This document shows, piece after piece, positions 35,101-47,146 of a stretch of DNA of 64,000 bases. How positions within the stretch are numbered: the first letter of the stretch is position 1; every line of letters starts with the position of its first letter. The stretch is taken from assembly GCA_013399115.1 (NCBI GenBank), contig VXAA01001109.1, forward strand, positions 1 through 64,000, in the 5' to 3' direction. A model generated the notes under the pieces. That model saw only the letters and a list, made by a program, of their open reading frames with translations, did not search any database and was not told the origin of the DNA. Position numbers and translations under genes: made by a program. The stretch comes from Anseranas semipalmata (taxonomy: Eukaryota; Chordata; Aves; Anseriformes; Anseranatidae).

Positions 35101-36410
35101 TCTCACCAGCGTCAAGAGGTTTGGGATTGGGATTGACAGGAAAACATCCCCTGACACTTTTGTTGGCAAACTTTTTCTGAAATTCCACATGAAACGACAC
35201 CAAATCAAGTTTCAAACCTTCCCCATCCCCTTGTTCATCAGACTTTTATGCTGCCAAAACCTATTTATTTCTTGCAAATCTCTGCGAGCTACTGCTCATG
35301 AATAGAAATGCTTTTATCAAAAACTGTTCACATTTTCCACTGTAAATTTTAAAATAAGTATTTTCGGGTGGTGGAGGGGAGGTTGCCTTCTGTGAGAAAA
35401 CCATGTATAATGCTCCTTCTGAGCATTTTCATTTCAAAAACCAAAAGAAAATGTATTTTAAGATTGTCAGCCTATGAGACAGGAACAAAACACCAATACC
35501 AGCGTTCCCAAGCTTGGTTTCCAATAACTTCACCGCAGACAACCCCATCAGACCAGCCACCTCTCCAGGGGCCAGGAATGCTCCCTGCCTGCAGCGAGAC
35601 CCAACGCTCCCACCCTGCACCTCCGCACATCCCCCAGGCTGCACCGGTGCCATTGAGCTCCCGCTGCCCGGGCGAGAAATTACATCCAGAGGAGCAAGCG
35701 TGGCGGGGAGCAGGCAGAGCCAGCCAGCAAGGAGCACTGGGTCATTTATCTTGATTTCTCTTAGCAACACCAGCGAAGGCTAGAAAACGTCGACTTCATT
35801 TTCTCATTTGGAATTTAGCGTGAGCCAGAAGCACCGAGAGCTGCAGGGCTCCGGCATTTTCCAAGGGACACCCTTTACCCCATCCCGCCAGCAAGGAGAT
35901 GGAGCAAGGACCCCCAGCGCTGCTTCCCCTGGTACATCACTGCTTGGCATCCCCCAAGTCCCTGTTACAAGACGACCACGCAGCCGGGTTTGGGGCTGGA
36001 TCTCAGCCCAGCCAGGGCATGCTCCCAGCAAGCTTTTGGAATCTGCTGCAATTATGGGGCAAAAAACTGCAGCATTTGCATGAGCGGCTGAGAGCTGCTG
36101 TGCGCATATCGGCTTTGGGAGGGTAATAACTGCTGTCTCCTCTTGGGTTTAAATGCAACCCCAGAATTAGAGGCAAGCCCGCTGTCCTTTCTGAAAGCCT
36201 TAATGTACATGTCACTTTGCTTCGGAAATCGCTGCATCTGTTATATTTGGATTGCTCTGAGAAAGAAATCAACTCCCTAATGCCAATCAATTTATTGTCT
36301 CCTCACCCCTGGTAAACATTTCCATGCAGAAGAGAAAAAAAGCATCTCCAGTCCCTAACACAAAAGATCCAAAGGGCAATGATATGTCTGGATAAATGAA
36401 CAGGTAGATG
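29101..36410. other. Non-coding DNA; long chance frames at 32.4-33.4 kb
   Basis: No supportable gene. At 32235-32332 CATCCCCAGCAT-type words recur loosely. At 32481-33377 a 283-codon plus frame and a 192-codon minus frame overlap the same bases, both low-complexity. Simple repeats: A-run 33691-33701 and (CT)n 33806-33820. Near 31640 a GTAAGT donor-like site on the minus strand lacks any matching acceptor. Confidence 0.45.
33806..33820 (+). repeat. (CT)n microsatellite
   Basis: Seven to eight CT units, followed by a short T run. Confidence 0.85.
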
Positions 36411-36620
36411 TACTTTCATTAAAATCACCACATTTAAATTACTCACAGATGAGATTGAAGACATGAGGTTAAAAACTTAATTGACTAAATCAACTGAGAC
36501 ACCGAGGGCTGATTATATCATTTAAAATAAATGTGATATCGGCCATCAAAAACTGCACAATATATTATTACATATCAAAAGCCATTATTCAAGAAGCACA
36601 AACAATATCCTCCCAAATCC
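36410..36620. promoter_or_regulatory. AT-rich island, candidate conserved element
   Basis: Non-repetitive AT-rich DNA with TTTAAATTAC, CTTAATTGACTAAAT, ATTTAAAATAAATG and ATTATTACAT words between GC-rich flanks. Enhancer-like by composition. Confidence 0.3.
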
Positions 36621-38856
36621 CCAGCAGATTTAAGAGCATCACCCACCCTGGTTTCCTGGGATTGTTTTTCTCCTTCTGCAGGCCAGGCAGGGAGAAGAGC
36701 AGGACCGTGCCCACGAGCAGTGCCGAGCACAAAGCAGCTCCCCAAAACACCGCGGGGGAATGAAAATGCTCCTGGCTGCACCCTGCTCCCAGGAGCCAGG
36801 CGCTGGTCTGGAGGGACAGGAGCAGGACCTGTCCCCTGGGGCCACCAGGGCTGCTGCTGCTCGAGCCCTGCAGCACAGGCCATACCGCGACTGCAGCTTG
36901 GGCTAGAGGGAGCCATTTGCAGTCACCCTGTTTGACCTCCCGTGTAATTTGGGTTGTATCCTCTCATTTCTGTATTGCACCACTAACCACACTTCACCCC
37001 AGGGTTGTTCCTAAGAAAATGTCCACTCAGCGGTATGAACGTTACCTTCTGCCTTGCCCCATCATGCTCTGAATGACTACCAGCAGCAGCCCAAAGCCTG
37101 GAAACCCTTCTGAGAACAAGCCTGTTCCATGGAAATCCATATCAGCTTGCAAATGATTTGTTAATCCAGACTGGGAGCTCATTACAGCCTGGGTGTTATC
37201 AATAATGGATAGCTGTGGTGGCCCCCAAGCTGAGGCGGCCCCCAAGCTGAGGCTGCCGTGCAACAAGGAGCCGTTTGCAAACCTCATCCCCCTCATCTGC
37301 TCCTGCTCCCACCAGCAGGCAGGGGGAAGGACCCCAAAACCCACAGATGCAGCCAGGGGAAGGCAGGGGGCTAACCCCACAAGCCTCCATATAGCACTAT
37401 GAACACGCAAATCAGCCCCAACAAAGGGCCCTGGACTCTCAATTATGCTGATTACATTATAATTACAAGCAGTGCCATCGAGGGCTTCTCAAAACCCGCA
37501 TCTGTTCTTAAAGGATCCACCCGAGTGGGAAGCAGCCTTGCAAAGAGCAGGGCTCCCACGTGCCGCCCCTCGCCCCCTTCCCACAGTCCCCCCGACTGAA
37601 TTTGCTGTTCCCCCAGGTCCTGGGTCGGTGGGCTGCATCAGCTGGGCTCACCTTGCCCAAATATTTTGGGGTCCCGTGGCATTGCTCGTGCACTGCAGAG
37701 GCTCCAGGTGCCAAGAGCTTTTCCCAGGGACCTGTTGTGACCACAGCACGGAGGGAGGATGACACGGAGCAGTGGGGTGTCATAACAGGAAACCTCAGCA
37801 CTCACGCTGCCAAAAGCACGGTGCAACGTACATTGTTCAACACGGTGACCCTGGGAGCCCGGGATGGGGGTCAGGGCTATAAAGCAGCGTTGGCAGCTCC
37901 GGCACAGCTGCAGCCCCTCCACGCAGCCAGCAGAGCATCCCTCTGGCTTTTAGGGCATTAAGCACATTGCCTGCCCCACGGGGAGTGCCCCGCAGGGGTC
38001 TGCATTACAAAACCATTTACTGAAAATAAAAAGCCAAAATACCCAACCAAATGCACCATAATTACAGGGTTTTCAGGCACTGGGCTCTCTTACTCTGCAT
38101 ATGAGTGCTGTGATAAACTAGGCTTCAGGAGCCATAGCCAAAACCAGTCCTATGTGCTGCCTGAAATGCCTCCTAAACAGGCGCACACAGCTTCGTCACT
38201 CCAACCTGCTTCTTGGTCTCCAGAGGAGCGAAGCCGGTGGCAAAAGGCGCGGGGAGGGAAGGCAGCCCGGCTGGGATGCTGCACATCTGGCAGAAGGGGC
38301 ATGGGGGCAGGAGAGCATCCCAGAGCAGGGTGCTGCCGCCCTGCCTGCTCCTCCCTGGCACAGGGGGTGCTTGGGGCTGCTCGGTGCTTTCTGAAGCAGA
38401 AGAGGTGTTAAGATTCCCTGCACGGCACAGGAGGAGACATCCCCAGCATCCCACAGCAGAGCGAGCTAATCCTGCCAGGTTAATTCTCTTCCTCAGTTCA
38501 TTCCAGCTTATTAAAGCCAGCAGGCACCCTGCAGAGGATTCATTACCTGTGTCACATGAAGGCAAGGCTGGGCCTTAATGAGCTGAGAAACACAGAGAAG
38601 ATGCTCCTGACGCCCACCCCAGACAGCTGGGTTTGTCCTGGAAAAGGGGGACCCACGGCCCCCCAAATCCCTATTTTCATGGGCAGTGCTATAATAAACA
38701 AGAGGAACACAGAGGTGACTTTTGCAAGTCCCAAGCCCCATCCAGGGATATTCTTGCTGCCTTCTCCTCTACACCTGCTCTCCCTGGCTTTCACCAAACA
38801 CCCCCCCCATACGCCAAGCCCTATCCATGGAGCTCACCCCGCTTTTATTTATCCAG
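36621..38856. other. GC-rich non-coding DNA
   Basis: Chance frames on both strands. It contains the perfect 17-base tandem duplication at 37220-37253 (listed). No gene supported. Confidence 0.45.
37220..37253 (+). repeat. Perfect 17-base tandem duplication
   Basis: Two identical adjacent copies of GGCCCCCAAGCTGAGGC. No divergence between copies suggests a recent event, for example replication slippage. Confidence 0.9.
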
Positions 38857-38898
38857 GATTTACTAGCAGAGGGCAAAAGGAGATGAATTTTCAGATAG
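38857..38898 (+). other. Candidate 42-base exon
   Basis: A very good acceptor (CCGCTTTTATTTATCCAG) and a near-consensus donor (ATAG|GTGAGT) bracket 42 bases. One frame only is open across it. Small exons with both sites strong are uncommon by chance, but no independent evidence of transcription is visible. Confidence 0.22.
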
Positions 38899-39401
38899 GT
38901 GAGTGAGCACATTACCAGAGAGAGAGATGGCAGCTGCTGCAGTACATCTTCATCCCTTTAAATAGTTCCCAGCCTTCCCCCCACAGAGCCGGGCTGGCTG
39001 GGTAAAAGAGATCTCTTCTAATTAATCAAGTCCTCTCCATCGCCAGTGAAACAGAGCCGGAGCTGGCAGATAAAATATTGTGGGAGCTAACAGAGGATGG
39101 CAGGCTTGGGTTAGCGAGGCAGAAAGCAAGTGGTGGACTTCAGCTGAAGGGGCACAATTATTTCACCACCACGCTATGCCTCTATTCCCAGACCTGTCTG
39201 GCGTACTCCAGCACCAGCCTGCCTTTTTCATCTGGGTTTTATTCCTCCCCAACCCATTTTTCACTCCAATTCCTTTTTTCTCACCAGGTGGCTATTTAAT
39301 TTGTTGTATTCCATGCTTTCCCTTTCATGAGCAAAACTTGCATCTGGGGTTGCTTTCTCTCCTTCTCTCTCACTTCATTTCGAAAAATTTTGTTTTTTAT
39401 T

Positions 39402-39417
39402 AAAAAAAAAAAAAAAA
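39402..39417 (+). repeat. Poly-A run
   Basis: Sixteen A residues followed by GAAAGAAAGG. No retrogene seen upstream. Confidence 0.85.
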
Positions 39418-39907
39418 GAAAGAAAGGAAATGGCGGGGAATGCTAAAGGAGCTGGGGGATGAAAGCAGCTGTTACATACATTCACAAGAGGAAGGGTGCA
39501 AAGAGGGGTGGAGAGAATATCCGATGCCACTCGTGCCACAATTTCTGCCACACAGGGACTGCAGCCCTCAGCAAGAAGTTGGGCAGCCGCTTCCATGGGC
39601 CAAAACCGTGCCTGAAAGCACAGTGTCATCAAAACCATCTGGGAGACAACCACACTGGGGATGCCTGGAAATCACTCACCTCTGCACAGAGCTGGGCTGC
39701 CATTCCCAACAGCCTACCACGCGCTGCTGTCCTTCCTGTTGCTTCCCCCAGGCCATCAGCTTCGGCAGCAGCTCTTCTCCACCTCTTCACCTCCACGCTG
39801 TCCCTGTGAGCCCCCTTTTGCTCTCAGGGGCAGCATTTTGGGCTCCTCACCCCTTCACCACACAGCAGCTCAGCAAGCTGTCCACCACAACACCTCGCCT
39901 ATTTAAA

Positions 39908-39943
39908 ACCAGAGCACCAATTAGGACCAGAGCACCAATTAAG
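39908..39943 (+). repeat. 18-base tandem duplication
   Basis: Two adjacent copies of ACCAGAGCACCAATTAGG, differing only at the end of the second copy. Confidence 0.85.
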
Positions 39944-40759
39944 GCCTCTGGGGCACTCCAACAGCTGAGCAGGGCCAATCCAGGCCACCTGTGCAGAGTT
40001 CAAGCAAAACAGGACCACAGCTGATTTGTGTTATCTCCTATCTGCTGTGAAACTGTGCAGACAGGTTGCACAACTGGTCCCCACCCATTGCTAACTCATT
40101 ACCTGGGGGCAAGCTAATTAAGGTGACAACTTCTTGCTGCAAAACTAGCTCTACAACCTTCCACTGTCACTTTGCAACAGCCCAGGGGGGACTGGGGAGG
40201 GATGGGGCTGGTTGAGGTGGTCACCAGGGTTTCTCAAGAGAGCTCCTATCCCCTGTGAGCATCCAGCTAAGAAATCCTCTCTGCCACGACCACCAGGGTC
40301 CAGCAGCTCTGGAGGACCTAGTGAAGTCCTCTTTGGCCTGTTTAGCATCATGCAACTCATGGGCACTGAATGCAACACAGGCTGTGTCCTCATGGGCGAT
40401 GCTGTGCAGCTCTTGAGAGTTTGCCCCCAGCAGGCAGCAGCAAACAGCAGAAGCAGAGAGGAGAGAAGAAGCTGGAGTCCTTTTGCAGGAGCTGGAGGCA
40501 GTATGAGATGGATCAAGAACACCAAAAAAGGGCTAGGGAACATGGAAAAGCAGGACTGCTCAAGGAGGAATGTTATCTGCAAGAAACAGAATGTCTAAAA
40601 ACCATCTTTGCTGGTGATCAGAGAAATTGAGACAACAAACAGAGCACAGGAGGGATGCAATCGGTCATTTAAATCTGAGCAAGGGATCTGGCTGCCAGTT
40701 CAGGGCTCTGCTGATGAGAGTATTTAAAAACCAGCGGGAAGGTTTGCCATACACACAGT

Positions 40760-40806
40760 GCCCGATCCAGCCCGGAGCAACTCCCCTGGCTTCACTGGGA
40801 GTCACA
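40760..40806 (+). repeat. Possible ancient amniote repeat relic
   Basis: GCCCGATCCAGCCC... then AACTCCCCTGGCTTCACTGGGAGTCAC resembles the old dispersed amniote phrase GCCTGATCC...AACTCCCATTGACTTCAATGGGAGT. Short and tentative; it may belong with the relic at 19896-19942. Confidence 0.4.
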
Positions 40807-43779
40807 TCTGGTTTTGCCTTAGCAGAAGAGGAGGCACCAAAATGTTACCGGGGTTTGCTTCAGACGGAAAGCTGCTCTCTGCTGAACGCTGTTGTCCTTG
40901 CTGGCTGGCCTTCATCCCCACACTCTTTTACCCCTTCTCCTCCCTTGCCAACCTTTAAAGAGCATCCTGCAGCTCCACCGAGAGCTCCCAATTACTGCAG
41001 GGACAGGGCATGTTTGCTTTTAATAAGTTTTCCGAAGAGATCTGTGTTACTATCGCAGGCAGGGACCAGCCGGGAGGCAGCAGCCCCTCTGCTCCCGCAC
41101 ACCCCGGCTTTGGGCACTTTTCCTGCTCCTTCTCCTTGCTTCATAGCCTGCGGCTCCCTCTGCCTGCCGCAGCGATGTGCGTGCTGTCCCCTGTCCCCCC
41201 TCGCCTGCCTCCACAGAGCCTCTGCGAGCACTGAGCCTCCCCTGCCAGCCTCCGCAGCTGCAGGCACCAGCCAGCCGCGCCAAGCAGAGCTCTGCTGCTC
41301 CAGAGGCTTGAAAGGCTTTCCCACAGCAATGGCAAACAACCAAAAAAACTACATAACCTTTCTGAGTTCAGAATCACCTTTCCGTTAAGCGTGGAGCTTG
41401 TATTGCCAAGCAGGGATATGCTCTTCAACCACACAGCTAGGAGAAATTTTACCTTACAAAAGTTCAGTCTCTGAAACAGATAAGAAAACGCTGCTGCCCA
41501 GGAAGCGGACTGCTTCAGCGACGGTGGCACCCATGCACATTGGTGCTAAGGGTGCTTGCACACCTCTCAGGGAGCCCACGCTCCCAGCTAGACCCCAGGA
41601 GACAAACACGAACACAACCAGCACCTCTCATCCGGCTGCAGATAGTGCAGAGAAACCTCCCTCTCCTCTTGCACTCCTCTGCACCCACGGACAGGCACAT
41701 ATGGGGAATGCCACACGTCTGCTGATTGCTCTCTGCTGCTAGCAGCATCCCTTCCCAAGGAGACCACGCATGTCCCAGCAGCAGGGCCTGTCCAGGCTTC
41801 AAGTTGCAAAAACAAGAGCCCCGAAATCACGCTCCATATGTTCCCCCGGCTGTGTGCTGCCAGACCCAGGCAGGGAGGCGGGGAACCCGGCAATGTTTTG
41901 GTGGTGCTCAGGGAGGGCAGCACCTCCCTGCCCACGTGAATCCCCATCAGCCTCCAGAACAAGGCAGGAGCCCCGCACATTCTGTATTCATACAGCTGTG
42001 CTTTCCAGATGTGTGACCTGGCTGCATCTGGCCGGATCCTCCAGCCTCCCCCTCCCCACCTCTGTCACGCAGAAAAGCAAACTTTTTGCCCAGGTCCCCG
42101 GCTCCCCATTCCCATGGGAAGCGATGAGCTCTGGGTTGCTACAGCCTCACGTACCCCAGCCCGAGCATGCAGCAGCTGGAGAGAGCCCCAGAGCCACCTG
42201 CTCCACGTCGGCACAGGGACTGGGCCATCACCTGGTCCCCCACAGCCTGCCGGGACGGGCAGGGGATGCGCTGGCAGAGCCCGACACTGCCGTAATTAGT
42301 TTGCAAGCGCCGTTCACCTGGTGCCGTGATTTCCCCGTGCCCCAAAGCCTGCTGCATTATCTCACTGCCGCCGTGCCGGCAGCTGCCCCTGCTCCATGCA
42401 CTACCCTGCAGGAGAGGGCTGGGAGGATTTCACACCAAAACACCTTTCATGTCCTCCCTCTTGCAAGCCCGGGGTCAGCAAAGCCAGCGGCACCGCGTTT
42501 TGGGGTCCTCCCTCTCCCCGATCAGCGTCGGAGCATCCCGAGCACGGCTGGTCCCCAGCCTGGCTCCCTATCGCACCTTGGCAAGATAAGGATGGGACAA
42601 GAATTTTAAGTGCCGCCACCACTGTCTATCAGCAGGATCTGAAGTCCTTTGAAAGGAAGAGTATGATGAATTCACCCACAATCACAGGCACAGAGTGCAG
42701 GGTGACGACTTATCCTTCACCATACATACAGATTTATTAAAAATTTAAAATTGCTACATAGATCTGAAGAGCTGGGTTATTTATTTTTGCAAGGGCTGAT
42801 CAATCACACGTGTCCCCAAAGGATGCCAGACCTTTAACTACTCATCTGATTATGCCTGCTGTACCCGCATTGCTCCAGCCCCGGTGCTTAATATTTTATC
42901 CACACGGTTCCTAGGCAAAGGCGGAGTGGAGTCTGATTTCCTGGCGGAGCAGAGACCTGCCTTTGGATTTTTATCAGCTCCTACTCAAGGGGCAAGAGGT
43001 GGAAGGAAAGAAATAACTTTTATTTTGCCCTCTGCCCCCCCTTTCCAAGCAACAGATTTACTTAAATCATCGCCATTCTAAAAATACAGGCTTTTCCACT
43101 GCGAGCTGACACCCAGCCTGCAAAGCTGCCGTGGCATTTACCAGTGCAGGAAGAGACCAAAGAGGCTGCCATGGTCGGGAGCTGCCTCCAACCCGAGGCT
43201 GGCCTCGCTTCGCTCCTGGCACTGGCTCCAGCTGCTTCTGCAAACAGCATTTTACCAGCAGCACCGAGGCTCTCGGCAGTGAAGAGGGGAATGCATTGGA
43301 ATAGAATTTTATTTTTTTGTAGTCTATAAACTGCAAGGGAAATATCATGCTGCCTCTCCAAGCTGGCTACGGCCACGTGTTTCACCTCAACCCCGTCTCC
43401 AGCAGCCCCCCTGCAAACAGGATGAGCCCCAACACATTTGTCCTCCAATCGCTCTGGAAGGATGAAGATGCCCAAAACTGCCTTTTTGGCCAAATCCCCA
43501 GAAACCCCATGTCCTGATGCTGGAGGGGAAACTGAGGCAGGGAAGAAGGATAGGAGGAGCAGCTCCCTCCAAGCCGTGCTGCTCGCCACGTGCCACACAC
43601 TCACTGCTGAGCACTCGGCATTTAAGCAAAGGCCGTGTTATTCCGGTACATCTCTTCTGTGCGCCAGGGCTAATTGAATGGTGATGGCGGTACTAAGCAG
43701 CCCTCGCGATCCAAGACCAGAGTCAGCTGAATCTCTGAAATCGTGTAATTTTTTGCATGGCTGAGCATGCAGATGTAAT

Positions 43780-43794
43780 AAAAAAAAAAAAAAN
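43780..43794 (+). repeat. Poly-A run ending in an unresolved base
   Basis: Fourteen A residues directly followed by N at 43794, consistent with uncertain homopolymer length in the assembly. Confidence 0.9.
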
Positions 43795-44349
43795 GGGAAT
43801 TCAGGCCCTTAAATGAATCACAGCTGACAAAGGCGCGTGGCTGGAGGGAGCTGTGTTACGGAACACCCGCTGGGGAATCATCCTGCTCTGTCAGAGTGGG
43901 GACAAGGCGCGTCCCCTGGTCAAAGCCATGACCCCTCGGAGCTGAGGTTCTCTGCTGGGCCAGCTCTGCAAAGGAGCAACAGGCTCATTAGCGGACCCAG
44001 AGCTCATTAGGGAGATGAAGAGATGGGAATCACCCCTCCAGCCATGCCATGCCAAGCGTGGATGTGATATCACCAGGGGGAAAGTGACCTGGACGAAGGA
44101 AAGCCAAACCCAGTGGGCTGAGACCTCTGTACAGCCGCAGGTACGAAACCTCACCACCAACACACAGCCACTGCATCTCGATAAGATTTATAAAGTCTAC
44201 GAAGATTGACAAGGAAGAGCACGAAGGGGAAGAGCTAACTATTATTATTCCAGGCACAACAGGTGCCCACACTGCCTGCATCAGAAGGAACAAAAAGAGT
44301 TTTCAGAAAAATCACGGTCAGTTAGCTAAAGATTTATGAATTTTATTCT

Positions 44350-44605
44350 TAGTGCACTTTAATTGCACCTATAAATTAGAAATGAACTAATTCTGTACTG
44401 TGTAAAGTGACTGCATTCACCTAAAAAAATTGCACTTCAACTTTTAATTCCACTTCAATTGCACACATGCACAAAGTTAACACTGCACCACGTGGAAATC
44501 TCAGATCGTGCACTCTGGAAATTGCCATCGCAATTTAATTCCACCTCGGCTGCACACATACATTTTTTAAAAGTTACTGCTGTGCTGTACAGAGCGACAT
44601 TAATT
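44350..44605 (+). repeat. Degenerate tandem repeat, about three units
   Basis: Shared blocks recur in the same order. TTTAATTCCACTTCAATTGC at about 44443 matches TTTAATTCCACCTCGGCTGC at about 44534, each followed by ACACAT. AAAGT..ACTGC blocks occur at about 44404, 44473 and 44570. TTGCAC/TGCAC words also recur throughout. Unit lengths are about 70-97 bases. Copies are strongly diverged, so the array is old or kept by selection on short motifs. Confidence 0.6.
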
Positions 44606-44609
44606 GAGT

Positions 44610-45990
44610 GTTAACGAGCTGTCTGATCAGCTTCCCACTGTCCTTATTACTGGACATCAGGGTCTCTGCAATGTCCCAATTAAACAGAATCAAAGAATAC
44701 TTAATACACGGTAAACTGGTTCCCAGCCACTTGAACCGATTAACCAGATGTTCCCTTTATGTGGGTCCCTGTTAAACAATATTGTGCTGGCTGTATGGCC
44801 CAGGCAGCTCCTATCCAGTGGCAATGAGCAGGGCATAAATGGGGATTTCTTGGCGAGGCATATCACCTTAGGACAGCTCTTCCATGGAGACTCCGTGCCT
44901 CCTGCAACATCCTGGAATGGGATGATGGAGAGACCTGAGATACCCAGCCCGGTTCTGTATAATTCAAACCGGCCATGCAGCGTCACAAGTCATTTTGCAG
45001 GTCCTGTTTTATTTAACCAGCTCAAACGATAAAGATAGAAGAGAAGGAAATAGATTGTATCACTGAAGAAATCCTCCCATCTTAATACTGACAGAAATAA
45101 AGGACTTAGAAAAAATCATTAGCAATAGAAGATCAACTCAAAACAAAGAAGGAACAGCAAAACCTTCCTGTGCATCCACTCAGGGATGGCAGGCTGCTTT
45201 GGCATAGGATAAAGTGTTTTTTTGCATTCACATTAGCTTGGGTAGAAAGTACAAGTGCAAGAGAGTCCCCAAGAAAAGCACCCCAGGACCTGCCCAGCTC
45301 CCGTTCAAAATCAAAAGTGAGAAATTTCTCCCCCAGGGGTGGTTAAGAAGCCACTTGTGGGCGGGGAACACCCTGTGTGACCCCTTTACACTGCCCCAGC
45401 ACTGTCCTGCTTTTTCCTCTCCCAAGATGCAGCCCTGCTCCAATTCCCACTGCGCAATGAATTCAAACCTCATAATGTTGGGGGGGAGGAGAAAACAGAA
45501 CTTTGCGTAGCGCCCACATCCCTCTGCATGGTTTCTTTTTGCAAGGCTCTCGCCCTGCCACCTCCAAAGCCTCAGAGCATCCCTCTCGGCAGGGACAAGC
45601 AGAGCCGAGGAGCTCAGTCGCCACGGACCATCGCATCCACCTCGACACCAACCCACAGCACCTCAGCTGCTCAAGTCAGGCTGCACAGCTGCAAGGGTCC
45701 CATGCTTGATGCAAAAAACAGGGGACAAAGATGGAGCAGGGAGCCCCATGCACCCGACGGGGCTTTTTGCAGCTGCAGGCAGAAAGATGCTGCAGCTGCC
45801 TGCAGGCTTGGTGGTGACATGAGTTGAGATAAAAGAGAATTTAAGGTGCAGAGGAGAACTAAGCAGATCCTTGTAGATTGGAGCCGAACAAGATAAGGGA
45901 GCAATGATGAATATAGACACATTACACTAGGACAATTCAAAGCGCATGCAATTTTGGCGCATGGGAAAAAGCGATAGTGCCATGTACTTA
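44610..45990. other. Non-coding DNA, no gene seen
   Basis: Mixed composition, no repeats of note, chance frames only. Confidence 0.45.
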
Positions 45991-45991
45991 C

Positions 45992-46067
45992 AGTCCCCGA
46001 GCGGTTCTCAAAGCTGGCGGCCAAGGTTTGCCCGTGTCAATCTCAGCCAGGCTCGGGCCGTCATGCT
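45992..46067 (-). other. Strong candidate 76-base exon (minus strand)
   Basis: On the minus strand a T/C-rich tract (TGTTTTCTTTGCCTCCTAG) with a branch-point-like TGCTGAT about 35 bases upstream forms a near-ideal acceptor. 76 bases later comes GGGGACT|GTAAGTA, a near-ideal donor. Only one frame is open across the exon (phase 1 in, phase 2 out), giving 24 residues starting HDGPSLAEID. I recognise no family. It could belong to an unannotated protein or a long non-coding RNA on the minus strand. This is the best splice-site pair I found in the window. Confidence 0.35.
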
Positions 46068-46783
46068 CTAGGAGGCAAAGAAAACACATGCTAAAATCAT
46101 CAGCATCTAACCTCAGGAGAGAAAGTCTAGGCTTTAGCAGCAAGGGCATTCCTCAAAGCTTGGGCAACAACATTTTTACTTGCTGCTTATTTTACAAGAC
46201 GGACACGGAGCGCACAGCACAATTATCAAAGCTTTCAGCTCCCCCCAATCCTAAATGGAACAGTCGAGGAAAATAGTCTAATTTGACAATTTTCAGCTAG
46301 TTGAAATGATACGTGGAGGAGACATGGAAGAAGGAAAGCGTATTATTCACTATTTGATAAATCATTACCATTATACTGGAGGCAAATCTGAGCGCGGGAG
46401 ATGCACAGGGCTGCTGCGGGCAGCGCACATATTTTTGCCAGCCACCAAAAGGCATCACCACGGGGCGCAGAAACCCTCCTCCGTGCTCAGCCCTTGCTTG
46501 TGAAACCACAAAACAAATAAAAGGAGCAGGGGCAAATGGTTGGCAGGTCAGATCTGAAACTGGTGACTGACCCCACCACTGACCATGCCTAGGGTGGGCA
46601 GAGTTAACTGAGCAGAGTGCAACCACCAGCAACGCTCGTGGCACCCGCGGCAGGGAGATGGGAACAAAATAGCTGCAATTTTATATGAGGGTGAGAAAAT
46701 AATACTCTTTTTCCCCATGTTTCTTCCACTTCCCCACTTGGCCAGCAATTCTCATCCCAGTTTGTAGCACCAAAGGTGGGAAG

Positions 46784-47146
46784 TCACAGGTCCGGGTCAG
46801 CTTGGCGAAGGGCGAGGGTTGATTCCTGCTCCTCCCAGCACCGAATCACGCTGCAGGCAGGCACACATGGCTGGGATGCTTGCCCCAGGGGGATGGGGAC
46901 CCAGAGCCATGTGAGCAGGGACACCCCATCCCCACGGTCCCACCTGCACCCCAAAGTGCCTCCCCCATCACTCCGGATCCGCGCAAATGTATTCATGAAT
47001 TCGTTTAGAAAGTTCTCTCTGTGCTCGAGCGGGTGCTGCTTGTAATTGCTGGCGGCCAAAATCTGTTCTGTTTTTTCTGGCTGAGGTACCAGGCAATCAT
47101 CAGCTGTAATTATTTCGAGTCTTGTTACAGATGGATCTCCGAGCTT
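46784..47146 (-). other. Protein-like minus-strand open frame, possible exon
   Basis: The frame is open for about 120 codons, from just after a TGA at 47149-47147. Its first part (47146 to about 46983) has a residue mix unlike other chance frames here: many K, E, N, H, F and I, few P, S and G (for example HPLEHRENFLNEF). A possible acceptor (AATTACAG) and donor (TGCAG|GTGGGA near 46944) exist but are weak. The lower half is G/P/W-rich and looks non-coding. The DNA is AT-rich, which could itself explain the composition, and it may be a conserved non-coding element. Confidence 0.2.

Larger units (their letters stand above)
38899..44340. other. Non-coding DNA; long chance frames 39.4-42.6 kb
   Basis: A16 run at 39402-39417, an 18-base tandem at 39908-39943, and long plus-strand frames at 40627-41388 and 41770-42609 that are P/S/A-rich and mirrored by antisense frames. 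I see no domain, start context or splice pair that would make them genes. Confidence 0.45.

Noticed and set aside
39402..39417. Poly-A run as the tail of a processed pseudogene
   Set aside because: No coding or transcript-like sequence upstream and no target-site duplication seen; same for runs at 20563, 49409 and 55661.
40627..42609. Long plus-strand frames (253 and 279 codons) as genes
   Set aside because: P/A/S-rich, mirrored by antisense frames, no splice or domain support.
45992..47060. Shared 12-mer TTGGCCGCCAGC between the candidate exon (46.0 kb) and the open frame (47.0 kb) as evidence of exon duplication
   Set aside because: Hundreds of shared 12-mers are expected by chance in 64 kb and the flanks do not align.
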